Positions 17,391 through 25,729 of a stretch of DNA of 64,000 nt are shown here, in pieces. The translations under genes were made by a program, and so were the position numbers. Under the pieces are notes generated by a model. It saw only the letters and a program-made list of their open reading frames with translations. It had not been told where the DNA came from and did not search any database. The stretch's first letter is position 1. Each line of letters opens with the position of its first letter. This DNA comes from Sunxiuqinia sp965372405 (GTDB lineage: Bacteria > Bacteroidota > Bacteroidia > Bacteroidales > Prolixibacteraceae): positions 13,318 to 77,317 of the forward strand of contig CBDVCE010000012.1 of the NCBI GenBank assembly GCA_965372405.1, given 5' to 3'.

Positions 17391-19163
17391 TTATTCAATG
17401 ATTATGTCGTATGGGACTCTTGCTAAAACACCGCGTGTTTCTTTTACTGCTTTTAGTTGTTTGTATATTGAAGCATATTCGCCTAATTCTTTTTCAAGAA
17501 CCCACATGCGGGCTGAGCCTGATAGTTCTTTCAATAATTCTTCGAGAGGGTCTTTTAATTCTGGAAGGGCTGTTATCCGGTAGTCTTCAATCCCAGCCAT
17601 CTCCGCAGCTAGTTTTACGGCATCACTAATTCCACCGTAAAGATCAACCAAACCAATTTCTTTAGCATTCTCTGCAGCCCAAACACGACCTTCTCCAATA
17701 TTTTCAAATCCTTCTTTTGGTAATCCTCGGCCTTCAAGTACTCGATCTACAAAAGTATCGTAACCTCTTTCAATAAAATTTTGCAGCAGGTTCTTTTCAA
17801 AGCTACTCATTGGGCGAGTCAGTGAAAGAATATCGGAATGTTCGTTTGTGTTTACCACATCCTGTGTAATTCCCAACTTGTCATTAAGCAGTTTGCCAGC
17901 ATTTGGAATTACCCCAAAAATACCGATTGAACCAGTGATGGTTGTCTTGTCCGCCATAATAGTATCTGCAGCCGCAGCAATATAATAACCGCCCGAAGCA
18001 GCAACATCACTCATGGATGCAATAACAGGTTTTGTTTCAGCAGCCAACTTCACTTCTCTCCAAATAACTTCTGAGCCATAGGCACTACCACCTGGTGAAT
18101 TAATTCGTAGTACGATCGCTTTAATTGTACTATCCCTTCTTGCTTTTCGGATTGCTCTTGAAAGCTTCTCGGACTGAATTGATTGATCATCAGAGCCGCC
18201 CATGTCAATACCACCAGAAGCATAGATAATAGCAATCTTTTCACGGATAAAACCCTTGCCTTTTTTAACTTCTGGCACTTTTGAATAATCAGCAATATCA
18301 ATGGAAGGAATGTCACGGCTTTCTTTTACATCCATCATTCCTTTTAGTTCATCAATTACCTGATCTTTGTATTTTAAGGTATCAACTAATCCTTTTTCAA
18401 GTAGAAATTCAGCTCCTTGAAATGTTGTTACTCCATCGGCAAGATCGTTTAATTCATCCAAACCTAAATTTCTTGAAGCAGAAATGTCAAGTAACATTTG
18501 TTGCCACAAACTGCCCACATAAGTTTCAGTCTGAAGGCGGTTTTCAGGGCTCATCTTTTCAAACAAATAGGGTTCAACTGCAGCTTTAAATTTTCCATGA
18601 CGAATAACCTGCATTTCAACACCAACTTTCTCAAGTGCTTTTTTGAAGAAATTACGCTGAGCACTAAGTCCCTTAAATTCAATCATGCCTTTAGGGTTTA
18701 GGACCACTTTGTCGGCAACGGAAATAAAGTAGTATGCTTTTTGTGAAAGCGATTCCCCGTATGCATAAATAAATTTTTCCGACTCTTTAAAGTCAATCAG
18801 CGCATTTCTAATTTCTTCAATGCTTGCCAAACCTGCGTTTATCATTGATGGGTTTAGATAGATTCCTTTTATCTTGTCATCGGTTTTTGCCTTTTTAATT
18901 GATGCAAGAATATCATTAAGCCCAATATCTTTTGAAGATCTAAAACCTGGCATATCCAAGTCGCTGAATGGACTTTTATTTGTACGTTCTACCACCTTTT
19001 CCTGCAAACGAATAATTAACATCGAATTGTCTTTAACCTGAACAGGCTTATCTGACATAGAGATGATCGCAGAAAGAATGATTACACTAAATATTGAAAT
19101 TAGGAATGAGGCAAGGATTACCCCTACGATTGTTGCTAAGGTGTACTTTAAAAAGTCTCTCAT
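17391..19163 (-). CDS. sppA: Signal peptide peptidase SppA, 67K type (protease IV)
   Basis: 590 residues: one N-terminal membrane anchor (about 8-35) and a duplicated ClpP/crotonase-like S49 domain. The catalytic serine is in M-S-D-V-A-A-S-G-G-Y-Y-I (Ser390), and the catalytic lysine of the first repeat is in G-K-F-K-A-A-V-E-P-Y (Lys193), as in the E. coli enzyme. It degrades cleaved signal peptides in the inner membrane. It is divergent from folK (90 bp). Confidence 0.95.
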   Translation of the reverse strand: MRDFLKYTLATIVGVILASFLISIFSVIILSAIISMSDKPVQVKDNSMLIIRLQEKVVERTNKSPFSDLDMPGFRSSKDIGLNDILASIKKAKTDDKIKGIYLNPSMINAGLASIEEIRNALIDFKESEKFIYAYGESLSQKAYYFISVADKVVLNPKGMIEFKGLSAQRNFFKKALEKVGVEMQVIRHGKFKAAVEPYLFEKMSPENRLQTETYVGSLWQQMLLDISASRNLGLDELNDLADGVTTFQGAEFLLEKGLVDTLKYKDQVIDELKGMMDVKESRDIPSIDIADYSKVPEVKKGKGFIREKIAIIYASGGIDMGGSDDQSIQSEKLSRAIRKARRDSTIKAIVLRINSPGGSAYGSEVIWREVKLAAETKPVIASMSDVAASGGYYIAAAADTIMADKTTITGSIGIFGVIPNAGKLLNDKLGITQDVVNTNEHSDILSLTRPMSSFEKNLLQNFIERGYDTFVDRVLEGRGLPKEGFENIGEGRVWAAENAKEIGLVDLYGGISDAVKLAAEMAGIEDYRITALPELKDPLEELLKELSGSARMWVLEKELGEYASIYKQLKAVKETRGVLARVPYDIIIE

Positions 19164-19189
19164 AATAATGATTTATTCAATGGTGTTTG

Positions 19190-19197
19190 TAGTTTTG
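19190..19197 (+). promoter_or_regulatory. Possible -7 promoter box of folK
   Basis: TAGTTTTG fits TAnnTTTG and lies 56 bp before the folK ATG in the sppA/folK divergent gap. No -33 match was found, so this is tentative. Confidence 0.3.
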
Positions 19198-19253
19198 CTA
19201 TTGTAAATGAATCAGTACGAATTTACAGAATTCGTTACAATATTGATCTAAAC

Positions 19254-19736
19254 ATGGCAAAGCTTTTTTTATTGTTAGGTGGAAATTTGGGAAACAAAGC
19301 AAAAATCTTTGAAGATACCTGTCAAATGCTGGTGAAATCGATTGGTGAGATTATTGAAAATTCTTCGGTTTACGAAACGGAACCCTGGGGATTTGAATCG
19401 GAAGATTTATTTTGGAATCAGGTTTTGGTTTTTGAAACAAAACTTCAGCCTAATGAGATACTTAAAAGCACAAAAAATATTGAAAATCGTATAGGAAGGG
19501 AACGTAAAGCTGATCGATACATCTCCAGATTAATTGATATCGACCTTCTTTTTTATGACGATTTGATTTTAAAAACGGAAGAACTTGAAATTCCTCATCC
19601 CCGAATGATCGACCGCCGTTTTGTTCTTGAGCCACTTGCTGAAATTGCATCGATAAAAATTCATCCGGTTTTTGAAAAATCGATCTCCGTTTTATTGGAA
19701 GAATGTCCTGATAAACTTGAAGTAAAGAGGCTGTAA
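19254..19736 (+). CDS. folK: 2-amino-4-hydroxy-6-hydroxymethyldihydropteridine pyrophosphokinase FolK
   Basis: Transfers pyrophosphate from ATP to hydroxymethyl-dihydropterin in folate synthesis. 160 residues, full length. Family signatures: L-L-G-G-N-L-G-N-K near the start, S-S-V-Y-E-T-E-P-W-G-F, and the long motif I-G-R-E-R-K-A-D-R-Y-I-S-R-L-I-D-I-D-L-L-F-Y, followed by PHPRMIDRRFVLEPLAEI. It converges on upp with only 7 bp between stop codons. Confidence 0.96.
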   Translation: MAKLFLLLGGNLGNKAKIFEDTCQMLVKSIGEIIENSSVYETEPWGFESEDLFWNQVLVFETKLQPNEILKSTKNIENRIGRERKADRYISRLIDIDLLFYDDLILKTEELEIPHPRMIDRRFVLEPLAEIASIKIHPVFEKSISVLLEECPDKLEVKRL

Positions 19737-19743
19737 AATGCTC

Positions 19744-20406
19744 TTACTTTGAGTCAATTTTCGGGCCAAAAGCTAAATCCCCAGCATCGCCTAAGCCGGG
19801 AACGATATAAGATTTGACAGTCATTTCCTCATCGATTGCTCCAACCCAAAGGGTAACATTTTTAGCCTTAATTTTATTGATAACGTATTCAACACCTTTA
19901 CGACTGGCAATGATGGCAACCATGTGCACATGCTCAGGTTCTCCTTTTTTAAGTAATGCTTTATAGCCAATTTCCATAGAAGCACCCGAAGCTAACATGG
20001 GATCAGAAAGGATGGCAACTTTGTCATTGAGGTCTGGAGAAGCCAGGTATTCAAATTCAATGTGGAACTCACCTTGATCATCATATTTACGGTAGGCAGA
20101 TATAAACGCATTTTCTGCCCGGTCAAAAACATTAAGCAATCCTTGCTGAAGAGGCAATCCTGCTCTAAGAATGGTTGCCAAGACAGGTTGCTGTTTAATC
20201 ATTGGAACTTTTGCCACACCAAGCGGAGTCTGCACATCATTTACACTATAGTCCAGTGTTTTGCTAATTTCATAAGCGAAAATTTCGCCCAAACGTTGAA
20301 GATTTCTACGGAAACGTAACGGGTCTTTCTGTATTTTCTCATCGCGGATTTCCGCAAGGTATTGATTAAATACAGACTGACTTTCACTTAGGTTGATAAC
20401 TTGCAT
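19744..20406 (-). CDS. upp: Uracil phosphoribosyltransferase
   Basis: Makes UMP from uracil and PRPP (pyrimidine salvage). 220 residues. The PRPP-binding loop is seen as L-S-D-P-M-L-A-S-G-A-S-M, and the uracil-binding C-terminal region has V-P-G-L-G-D-A-G-D-L-A-F-G. The internal stretch TILRAGLPLQQGLLNVFDRAENAFISAYR is typical. It is the last gene of the minus-strand run that begins at radC, 47 bp after the GNAT-like gene; whether it is co-transcribed is unclear. Confidence 0.95.
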   Translation of the reverse strand: MQVINLSESQSVFNQYLAEIRDEKIQKDPLRFRRNLQRLGEIFAYEISKTLDYSVNDVQTPLGVAKVPMIKQQPVLATILRAGLPLQQGLLNVFDRAENAFISAYRKYDDQGEFHIEFEYLASPDLNDKVAILSDPMLASGASMEIGYKALLKKGEPEHVHMVAIIASRKGVEYVINKIKAKNVTLWVGAIDEEMTVKSYIVPGLGDAGDLAFGPKIDSK

Positions 20407-20453
20407 GACGAGAAATTTTGCCGAAAATAGTGATTTTTCTGTTTATAAGACGA

Positions 20454-21521
20454 TCAACTAAAAACAAAATCGCCATCTCCTGACTGAATTTTGTCATGTA
20501 TTCCAACTGAATCGAAACTAGAATAAATCCTATGCTCAATATTCTTAACATGAATAAACGGATGTTCATTGGATTTAATGACTTGAGATAAATCCGAATC
20601 AAGGATCGTAAGCAACTCCAGTTTCTTTGTTGCGGCCAGATTGATCAGATGTTTTGCCGCAATTTCTTTTACAGATTCATCTAAAACGTGATATAATGTT
20701 TTTAAATGACCATCGCGAATAGAATACAAAACAAAGCCTTTGAATTCGCCATCTGCATACAATTTTAAGGTGTGGTACTTAAAAGAGTCTGAAAAAGAAG
20801 AAAAGGGATAATTCTTCTGAAAACGTTTATCTGCAGTTGATACCCATGGATTTGCGAATACCCATTTCAAGCTTTTCTTATTTCGTTTAAATAGGAACTG
20901 TCTGGATGATTCTTTTAATAGTTTATAACATTCCTGATCCGGACGTTCAATCATTTCGGCTTTGGTGTGATCAATTTCATCAATTTTAAATGTTTTGATT
21001 TTTGTTGATGCAAAAACGGAAACAAAGAAATCAGCAATTCGAAGCAAAAACTGCAAACCTTTCAAACGCTCTTTTAATAGTTTAGAGGGCTTTGCATATA
21101 AGTAAAACCGACTGCCTGAATCTGAGTAAATGGGTTTAAACTTTTCTGATTTGAGATAAAGTTGCAGTGAGGCCGGAGCGTAATTTGTAAACATGAGCCG
21201 ACCACCCCAGTCGCTGTATGCCTCTTCGAGTAATTTTTCAGAATGGCCTTGTATTCGAAAATCAGGATGAACCCAGTTGCCGCTTAACCAGGCAAATTGC
21301 TCTTTCTCTCCAGTTAGTTGATCCGCAAACAAACTTCTAAAAGCAATTAGTTTTGATCCTTTTCGCATAAAATATAGCACATAGTCGCTGGGTTGTGCAC
21401 GAGGGTTTCGGAGATAGGAAGCTGCTCGAAGAGGGGTGATTGGTTTTATCTGCAGCTGTTTGTAGACATCACTTTTTATAAACTCATCCAACTCATGTAG
21501 CGCAACTTTGTATATTTTCAT
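20454..21521 (-). CDS. GNAT-like acyltransferase family protein of a surface-glycan operon
   Basis: 355 residues, no signal peptide. The N-terminal half resembles a GNAT N-acetyltransferase fold: IAFRSLFADQLTGEKEQFAWLSGNWVHPDFRIQGHSEKLLEEA, where the last part corresponds to the acetyl-CoA-binding R/Q-x-x-G-x-A/S motif. The second half is unassigned. It overlaps the preceding deacetylase gene by 4 nt. A role in modifying an amino sugar or in surface polysaccharide synthesis is suggested only by the two deacetylase-like neighbours. Confidence 0.7.
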   Translation of the reverse strand: MKIYKVALHELDEFIKSDVYKQLQIKPITPLRAASYLRNPRAQPSDYVLYFMRKGSKLIAFRSLFADQLTGEKEQFAWLSGNWVHPDFRIQGHSEKLLEEAYSDWGGRLMFTNYAPASLQLYLKSEKFKPIYSDSGSRFYLYAKPSKLLKERLKGLQFLLRIADFFVSVFASTKIKTFKIDEIDHTKAEMIERPDQECYKLLKESSRQFLFKRNKKSLKWVFANPWVSTADKRFQKNYPFSSFSDSFKYHTLKLYADGEFKGFVLYSIRDGHLKTLYHVLDESVKEIAAKHLINLAATKKLELLTILDSDLSQVIKSNEHPFIHVKNIEHRIYSSFDSVGIHDKIQSGDGDFVFS

Positions 21522-22435
21522 CTTCTCGCAATATGTTTGTTAAGTAGCCTTTTTATCTGATAAGAGAAATATGCTGTTTTAAACCGTTGTTTGGCATTTT
21601 TGTTTAATGGTGCGTCCATTGCGATACGCTGAAAATGGAAGGAAATGAGTTCATTTTTTAGGCCGGCTGTTCCAAAAGTAATATCGCAAATCTTTTCATT
21701 TTGAATAATTTCAAATACCTCATCGCTAACTCCAACATCCGTAAAGGGAAATGCAAAAGCTTTAATTTGAGTAGATAAGTTTTCAGTTACCCAGAGCATG
21801 CTTTCTCGAATTTCATCAAGCTGCCGTTCAGTATCAAGTAGCCAAAATTCAGGATGATCCCAGCTATGTGCCCCGATTGTAAAACCATCATTTTGTAATG
21901 ATTTAATTTCTTCAAGGGACATGTAGGGTTTTTCTTTTTGAAGGTATTCTTGCCAACTAATTCCAACTTCATCTGCCGTTTCATCTAAAGAATCAATGTC
22001 AGCATAGGTATTTTGCAATTCAATTTTCAGGTTCTTTTTTTCAAAGAAATTTTGCAGAATTGAAGCCTTGTATCGATGAAAAAGATCTTTATTATCAACA
22101 AATGCAGGGTTTATAAAGAAGGTTGCCGGAATTCCTTTTTCTTTCAGAATAGGAGCAATTACATTAAAACAAGATTGCAGTCCGTCATCAAAAGTAAGGT
22201 GAAATGCGTTTTTAAGATTTTCCCCAGAACTCAATTCTTCTAATGAAATGGGGTTGAAATGAGATAACAAATAATCAAGATCTTCTTTAAAACGATCAAT
22301 ATCTGGGTAGTCGTAATTTAACCTGAAAGGAAGTTGTTCGTCACTCACCATATGATAGAAGGGCAGAAGTACGGGCGTGTTTCTCCCTTTTCTTAAAACT
22401 GATAATGGAAATATTGAAGCCGCTGACGAAATCAT
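21518..22435 (-). CDS. Polysaccharide deacetylase family protein (CE4 / NodB-like)
   Basis: 305 residues. The NodB homology core has motif 1 H-L-T-F-D-D-G-L-Q-S (catalytic Asp pair) with KGIPATFFINP after it, and motif 2 I-G-A-H-S-W-D-H-P-E-F with the H-x-x-x-H metal ligands; the motifs are complete. A further motif, AFAFPFTDVGVSDE, replaces the usual YPFG segment. It probably removes N- or O-acetyl groups from a polysaccharide or from a lipid-linked sugar. No signal peptide is obvious. It follows the FemAB-like gene by 16 bp and overlaps the GNAT-like gene. Confidence 0.85.
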   Translation of the reverse strand: MISSAASIFPLSVLRKGRNTPVLLPFYHMVSDEQLPFRLNYDYPDIDRFKEDLDYLLSHFNPISLEELSSGENLKNAFHLTFDDGLQSCFNVIAPILKEKGIPATFFINPAFVDNKDLFHRYKASILQNFFEKKNLKIELQNTYADIDSLDETADEVGISWQEYLQKEKPYMSLEEIKSLQNDGFTIGAHSWDHPEFWLLDTERQLDEIRESMLWVTENLSTQIKAFAFPFTDVGVSDEVFEIIQNEKICDITFGTAGLKNELISFHFQRIAMDAPLNKNAKQRFKTAYFSYQIKRLLNKHIARR

Positions 22436-22451
22436 ATTTTCTGCAATGAGT

Positions 22452-23369
22452 TTATTTTTTTAACCACTTCAACCAAATTGGGAGTTTGTTCCACCTAAGG
22501 TGATGATAAACCTCAGGACTAGCCCCAAATCCTTCATAGAGACGCGCGACACCCGGAATACTTGAACCTTCAAAATCAATCATAAATTCACTGCCAGCAT
22601 TCTCTGCAATAAACTGGTCAATGAGGAAATACATAGCATTTAATTTGCGTCCTTTAGCATTTGTTGCCGCATTTAAATAGGTTACCCTGTTTTTAAATCT
22701 TAAGAAGAAGACAGCAGCACATAATTCATTTTGAGGTGAATAAACACCATAAATCTGACCCATGCTTTTCGTAAGTGCAAATGATAAAATATTCCGAAGT
22801 CGTAGTTGATTTTCCCCAAATGCTTTGTCTTTTTGATTTTCACTCTTGAATTTTAAGTACTCTTCTGCCGAGATTCCTTTGATCAAGTTTAGTTTATTCT
22901 TATTTGCCTTTTTTAGCTTTCGCTTTGTATGACTTGAATAGTGCTTTGTAATTTCAGGATAAGCCTGCTTTAGAGTAAACAGAAAATTTTTCTTTGGAAT
23001 AAATGAACCAGTAACATAGGTTACGGGCAAATTCATTGCATTGAGGTTAATTTCGGCAAAAGGATAAAGTTCTGCAGCTTCATTTAAAAACTGCCTGAGA
23101 ATATCTTTTGTTGGAGTTGGGAAGACGCCGAGCTGCTGACAAAAAAGTGGCTGAAACAAATATGTCACTCCCATTTTTTTTCTGAAAATCAATGGCATCA
23201 CATACTGGTAATCTCCTATGATTAGTGCATCCCATTGGTCGCAAACCTTGTCCAGATACCACGACTGGGCATAAACCAAAGCATTGGGTGATTTTGCGAT
23301 GCAGCCATCCCATTTATCTGCATTGATGTTATCGAACCGAACAAGATTTATTTGTTCATTATTCATCAC
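22452..23369 (-). CDS. FemAB/GNAT-like protein of a surface-glycan operon
   Basis: 305 residues, soluble. The N-terminal part (DKWDGCIAKSPNALVYAQSWYLDKVCDQWDALIIGDYQYVMPL) and the C-terminal GNAT-like part (YGVYSPQNELCAAVFFLRFKNRVTYLNAATNAKGRKLNAMYFLIDQFI, then FDFEGS-like IDFEGSSIPGVARLYEGFGA) resemble FemAB-type aminoacyl or acyl transferases (CelD/BcsL-like) found in exopolysaccharide clusters. The specific reaction is unknown. Its start overlaps the end of the upstream deacetylase-like gene by 11 nt, so translation is likely coupled. Confidence 0.7.
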   Translation of the reverse strand: MMNNEQINLVRFDNINADKWDGCIAKSPNALVYAQSWYLDKVCDQWDALIIGDYQYVMPLIFRKKMGVTYLFQPLFCQQLGVFPTPTKDILRQFLNEAAELYPFAEINLNAMNLPVTYVTGSFIPKKNFLFTLKQAYPEITKHYSSHTKRKLKKANKNKLNLIKGISAEEYLKFKSENQKDKAFGENQLRLRNILSFALTKSMGQIYGVYSPQNELCAAVFFLRFKNRVTYLNAATNAKGRKLNAMYFLIDQFIAENAGSEFMIDFEGSSIPGVARLYEGFGASPEVYHHLRWNKLPIWLKWLKK

Positions 23370-24675
23370 TTAGAGTAATAGCCAGATTAGTCATTTCCGT
23401 AAAAACTGTTTTCCATCCTTTCCAATTCTCCAGATCGTTTAAACTTTCGTTATGCCATAAACTTATAAAAGTTCCGCCGTAGTTTTTAACTTCCTGCATT
23501 ATTTTTTTTATCTGAACTATTGCTTCTTCAGGGCTTAGGTGCATATAATTGTTCATGGTCACATCCATCGTTTGAAATGGGTGAATCCGTAAACTAGTTT
23601 TCTTTTCTTTTTTCAAATCGTAAAAATAAAAAGGAGTGGCGGTTCCAGCTCTAAAACCAATTTCTTCAGCATATCCCAAGGTGTAATCGTTACGAATTCG
23701 GGCTTTTATTAATCTTCGGTATGTCTTTGGAAGTTCAAGTTTTAAAAAATGCTGTCGACTTGAATCAACGGGTTTTTTAATAATATCCTTAAGGGTTAAG
23801 ATCTCTTTTCTCAACCGTTTCTTTCTTCTTACAGAACCATAAGAAGGGTGAATGCCAACTTCAAAACTATTGGAAAGCTTTTTAATAAGCTCTTTGAAAT
23901 CGGTATTTCCCGGTGATACATTCCGATCATATTTGCCTGGTTTTCCGGCAAGAACAAAAATCCGAAGTTTGTCAGCTATCTCTTTATAGCTTTCAAAAAT
24001 GAAATTATAGGTGTCGTAAGGGTCTTGCTCTTTCCCTGAAATTACATTTAATCGATTTTTTACATGGCTAAAGTTGCCTTTAAGAATTGCTTTCATGCAA
24101 GCTCCGCAAGTACGCGAGAAACTTTTGTTCTTATATGCCCAGGCGTTGTCAATATCGATTGTTGTTAAAAAATCGAATGAAGGTTTTTTGTAGCTAAATT
24201 CAGGATGAACTTCATTTATCTTCTCAGCCAGCATATATGCCCATTTATTCACAATTGGCATGTGCAGCAACCCATTACGTTTGAGAATGCTTTGTCGGGC
24301 AGGGTATCGACGATGTTTTTCTAAGTCGCGTTCCAGATATTCTTCATAACGGGAGATTACAAAAAATGAAGCTGCAAACGGGTCAAAAGGAAGAAACGAA
24401 TCTTCGGATGATTCAAAGAAATAGGTTTCATTCTTATAAATAATTGGCTCCAAATTCTGGTAAGCAAGCTCTTTTTCAAACAGAAGTGAATGAGGCTTTA
24501 ACTGAAGATTAGACTGAACGGATGAGTTTGAATAATTCAATTTTGGGCCTTGGTGATTTTCAAAATCATCAACATTACTTACAAATGAAAATGGGCTTTG
24601 TAGAATGTCTTTAAAAATAAATTCGAAGACATACGAAAGACGGTTGTTAATTTCTTTGGTATAAATGGCAAGCAT
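23359..24675 (-). CDS. Polysaccharide deacetylase-like protein (large Bacteroidota type)
   Basis: 438 residues. An N-terminal region of about 160 residues (FVISRYEEYLERD, KRNGLLHMPIVNKWAYMLA) precedes a deacetylase-like barrel with motif 1 changed to T-T-I-D-I-D-N-A-W and a region F-E-V-G-I-H-P-S-Y-G-S for motif 2. The metal-binding H-x-x-x-H is only partly visible, so catalysis is uncertain. The C-terminus ends in TFISLWHNESLNDLENW, which resembles the last motif of the family. It follows radC by 10 bp and overlaps the FemAB-like gene, forming a compact four-gene module. Confidence 0.75.
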   Translation of the reverse strand: MLAIYTKEINNRLSYVFEFIFKDILQSPFSFVSNVDDFENHQGPKLNYSNSSVQSNLQLKPHSLLFEKELAYQNLEPIIYKNETYFFESSEDSFLPFDPFAASFFVISRYEEYLERDLEKHRRYPARQSILKRNGLLHMPIVNKWAYMLAEKINEVHPEFSYKKPSFDFLTTIDIDNAWAYKNKSFSRTCGACMKAILKGNFSHVKNRLNVISGKEQDPYDTYNFIFESYKEIADKLRIFVLAGKPGKYDRNVSPGNTDFKELIKKLSNSFEVGIHPSYGSVRRKKRLRKEILTLKDIIKKPVDSSRQHFLKLELPKTYRRLIKARIRNDYTLGYAEEIGFRAGTATPFYFYDLKKEKKTSLRIHPFQTMDVTMNNYMHLSPEEAIVQIKKIMQEVKNYGGTFISLWHNESLNDLENWKGWKTVFTEMTNLAITLSDE

Positions 24676-24685
24676 ATTTTTGGCT

Positions 24686-25375
24686 TTAAATCAGTCCTTC
24701 ATCCGCAAAGCTAATATACTCATCATGTGCGATAATCAAGTGGTCGAGCACAGAAATTTCCATTATTCTTGCTGCTTCTTTTATTTTTTTAGTGATTTTC
24801 AGGTCAGAATCGCTGGGTTTTAAATTGCCGGAAGGGTGATTATGACAAAGAATAATCGAGCTTGACAGCTTCTCAATTGCTATTCGTAAAATGATTTTCA
24901 CATCAATAACAGTCCCGGTAAGTCCACCCTGACTAATCATGAATTTATCGATGACCGTGTTGGATCGGTTAAGTAAAAGCACCCAAAATTCTTCATGATT
25001 TAAATCTTCCATCATGGGCTGAAAGAATTTTGCAGCCTGTCCGCTTTCAGTAATGATGACCTTGTCAGAACTTTGATTTTCTTTTCGCCTGCGTCCAAGT
25101 TCCAGGGCAGCCAGAATATTTACAGCTTTTGCATCTCCAATGCCATTAAATTTTAAAAGAAAGTCAGCGTCTTTTTTACTGAGTTCAGATAAATCATTAT
25201 TAACAGATGAAAGTATTCGACGAGAAAGCTCAACAGCTGATTCACTTGTATTGCCAGAGCCAATTAAAATGGCTAGTAGTTCGGCATCAGACAGAGCTCG
25301 GGTTCCTTTCTTCAGTAGTTTTTCACGAGGGCGATCTTCAACAGCCCAATCTTTTATACTTAGTTTTTTGTACAT
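24686..25375 (-). CDS. radC: RadC-family JAB/MPN domain protein
   Basis: 229 residues. The N-terminal helix-hairpin-helix-like region starts with IKDWAVEDRPREKLLKKGTRALSDAELLAILIGSG. The C-terminal JAB/MPN metallo-domain has I-L-C-H-N-H-P-S-G-N-L-K-P-S-D-S-D with the H-x-H and Asp ligands. Despite the name, no DNA-repair role has been firmly shown for RadC. It is the first gene of a minus-strand run leading into the glycan genes, and the 21-bp phased repeat array lies 87-282 bp upstream of its start codon. Confidence 0.93.
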   Translation of the reverse strand: MYKKLSIKDWAVEDRPREKLLKKGTRALSDAELLAILIGSGNTSESAVELSRRILSSVNNDLSELSKKDADFLLKFNGIGDAKAVNILAALELGRRRKENQSSDKVIITESGQAAKFFQPMMEDLNHEEFWVLLLNRSNTVIDKFMISQGGLTGTVIDVKIILRIAIEKLSSSIILCHNHPSGNLKPSDSDLKITKKIKEAARIMEISVLDHLIIAHDEYISFADEGLI

Positions 25376-25461
25376 AGAGGTGGTTTTTGCTTTTCAAGAT
25401 ATGAACATTATGATGGATAAGCAAATTCAACTTTGGTAATTGGAATATAGGCTTCCTGTAA

Positions 25462-25657
25462 TACTCGGATGCTAAAAAGTGTTACTCGGGTGGGGTAAAT
25501 GGCTACTCGAATTAGGAAATATACTTACTCGTTTAACTTTTTAATATACTCGCGACCAATTTATACTTACTCGTTTTCGTTTTGTAGTTACTCGGATATC
25601 TTTTATTTTAACTCGGACGAGATATTCCTTTACTCAGATTCTGTTTTAGTTTACTAG
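25462..25657. repeat. Phased array of ten TACTCG cores at 21-bp period
   Basis: The hexamer TACTCG (CGAGTA on the minus strand, mostly with a further A) begins at 25462, 25483, 25504, 25526, 25547, 25568 and 25589. One-base variants follow in the same register at 25610 (AACTCG), 25631 (TACTCA) and 25652 (TACTAG, two changes from the consensus). Intervals are 21, 21, 22, 21, 21, 21, 21, 21 and 21. The 15-16 bp between cores differ from one unit to the next. The array fills the gap between the pgk terminator and the radC promoter region. It has no cas genes, no ORF (stops and one 22-bp unit interrupt the heptapeptide frame) and no known function that I can name. Altered cores cluster at the pgk end. 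Confidence 0.9.
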
Positions 25658-25672
25658 GGTTAGTGTTAGACA

Positions 25673-25703
25673 CAAAAAAAGCCCGGTAAAAAATACCGGA
25701 CTT
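25673..25703 (-). terminator. Rho-independent terminator of pgk
   Basis: On the minus strand AAGTCCGGTA, a TTTTT loop, TACCGGGCTT and a run of eight T. This is a 10-bp stem with one mismatch, 27 bp beyond the pgk stop. It marks the left boundary of the pgk transcript next to the phased array. Confidence 0.85.
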
Positions 25704-25729
25704 GTTTAATATTATAGTGTGTATGGTTT

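Noticed and set aside
25462..25657. The 21-bp array as a CRISPR array
   Set aside because: Repeats of only 6-7 bp, inserts of 15-16 bp and no cas gene nearby do not fit any CRISPR type.
25462..25657. The array as a coding region with a heptapeptide repeat starting R-V (minus strand)
   Set aside because: Several units do read as R-V-x-x-x-x-x, but TAA or TGA codons occur inside units, one unit is 22 bp and there is no start codon; the frame cannot be translated through.
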